Assembly (NCBI GenBank): GCA_013407085.1
Contig: JACCGJ010006429.1
Location: 1 to 64,000, forward strand
Reading direction: 5' to 3'
DNA length: 64,000 nt
Source: Atriophallophorus winterbourni
Lineage: Eukaryota; Platyhelminthes; Trematoda; Plagiorchiida; Microphallidae
Position numbers and translations under genes: made by a program
In this document: in pieces, positions 63,844-64,000 of the stretch
How the letters are laid out: every line of letters starts with the position of its first letter
Numbering within the stretch: position 1 is the stretch's first letter
The notes under the pieces: model-generated
The model's input: the letters and a program-made list of their open reading frames with translations, nothing else
Told to the model about the DNA's origin: nothing
The model's database searches: none

Positions 63844-64000
63844 TCTCAATGAGCGCATTCTTCCTAGGAGCCTTTTATTAATTTAACCGCTTCAGCGTGA
63901 ATTCTTGTCCTATAAGGTTTCTCACCTCGTTATCAGGATCCACACGGTGAGCTGTATCCAGAACGTGTTCAGCTAGGAGTGAATCCCGAATAACTGATTA
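63844..64000. other. No gene recognised
   Basis: Short flank at the window edge; nothing recognised. Confidence 0.4.

Overview
This is eukaryotic DNA. The best fit is a digenean trematode (flatworm) genome, seen mainly through its repeats. They include a CsRn1-like Ty3/Gypsy element whose gag carries the unusual CHCC finger, CR1-type LINEs with short tandem 3' tails, RTE-type LINEs ending in an (AAC)-rich tail, and a Penelope-like element with GIY-YIG endonuclease and a hammerhead-ribozyme motif. Long GT-AG introns packed with repeats fit this too. The species cannot be named from the sequence alone.

Two host genes are clear. (1) A complete six-exon gene for the TFIIH DNA helicase XPB/ERCC3 runs on the plus strand from 24373 to 37717 and predicts 900 residues. 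All exon junctions keep frame, and one intron is of the rare GC-AG class. (2) A Ras-superfamily GTPase of the RASD (Dexras/Rhes) type lies on the minus strand at 19998-20878. It ends in a CAAX box, and an upstream exon is probably missing.

Layout. 1-14242 is stacked retroelements: a decayed LINE (1-2125), a minus-strand Gypsy remnant (2126-4500), and a second minus-strand Gypsy remnant (4643-10200) split by a nearly full-length CR1 LINE (4876-9330). A CsRn1-like Gypsy element with both LTRs follows (10339-14242). 14243-19600 holds a decayed RTE LINE flanked by copies of a roughly 225-bp structured repeat. 19998-24355 holds the GTPase and sequence in which I recognise nothing. 24356-37717 is XPB; its introns contain RTE fragments (all antisense to XPB), a Mutator-like DNA transposon with a 9-bp target duplication, and several short dispersed repeats. 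37718-64000 is again almost wholly retroelement: RTE and CR1 copies in many states of decay, a tRNA-derived SINE, and a Penelope-like element at 53529-54968 truncated by a CR1 insertion.

The host genes show no operon-like relation. The main biology is a record of nested transposition around and inside a housekeeping repair/transcription gene. The observations most worth checking are the hammerhead motif of the Penelope-like element and a decayed second copy 7 kb away, the Mutator-like element inside XPB, the dispersed structured repeat, the GC-AG intron that splits the DEVH box, and a splice acceptor 17 nt upstream of the XPB start codon.
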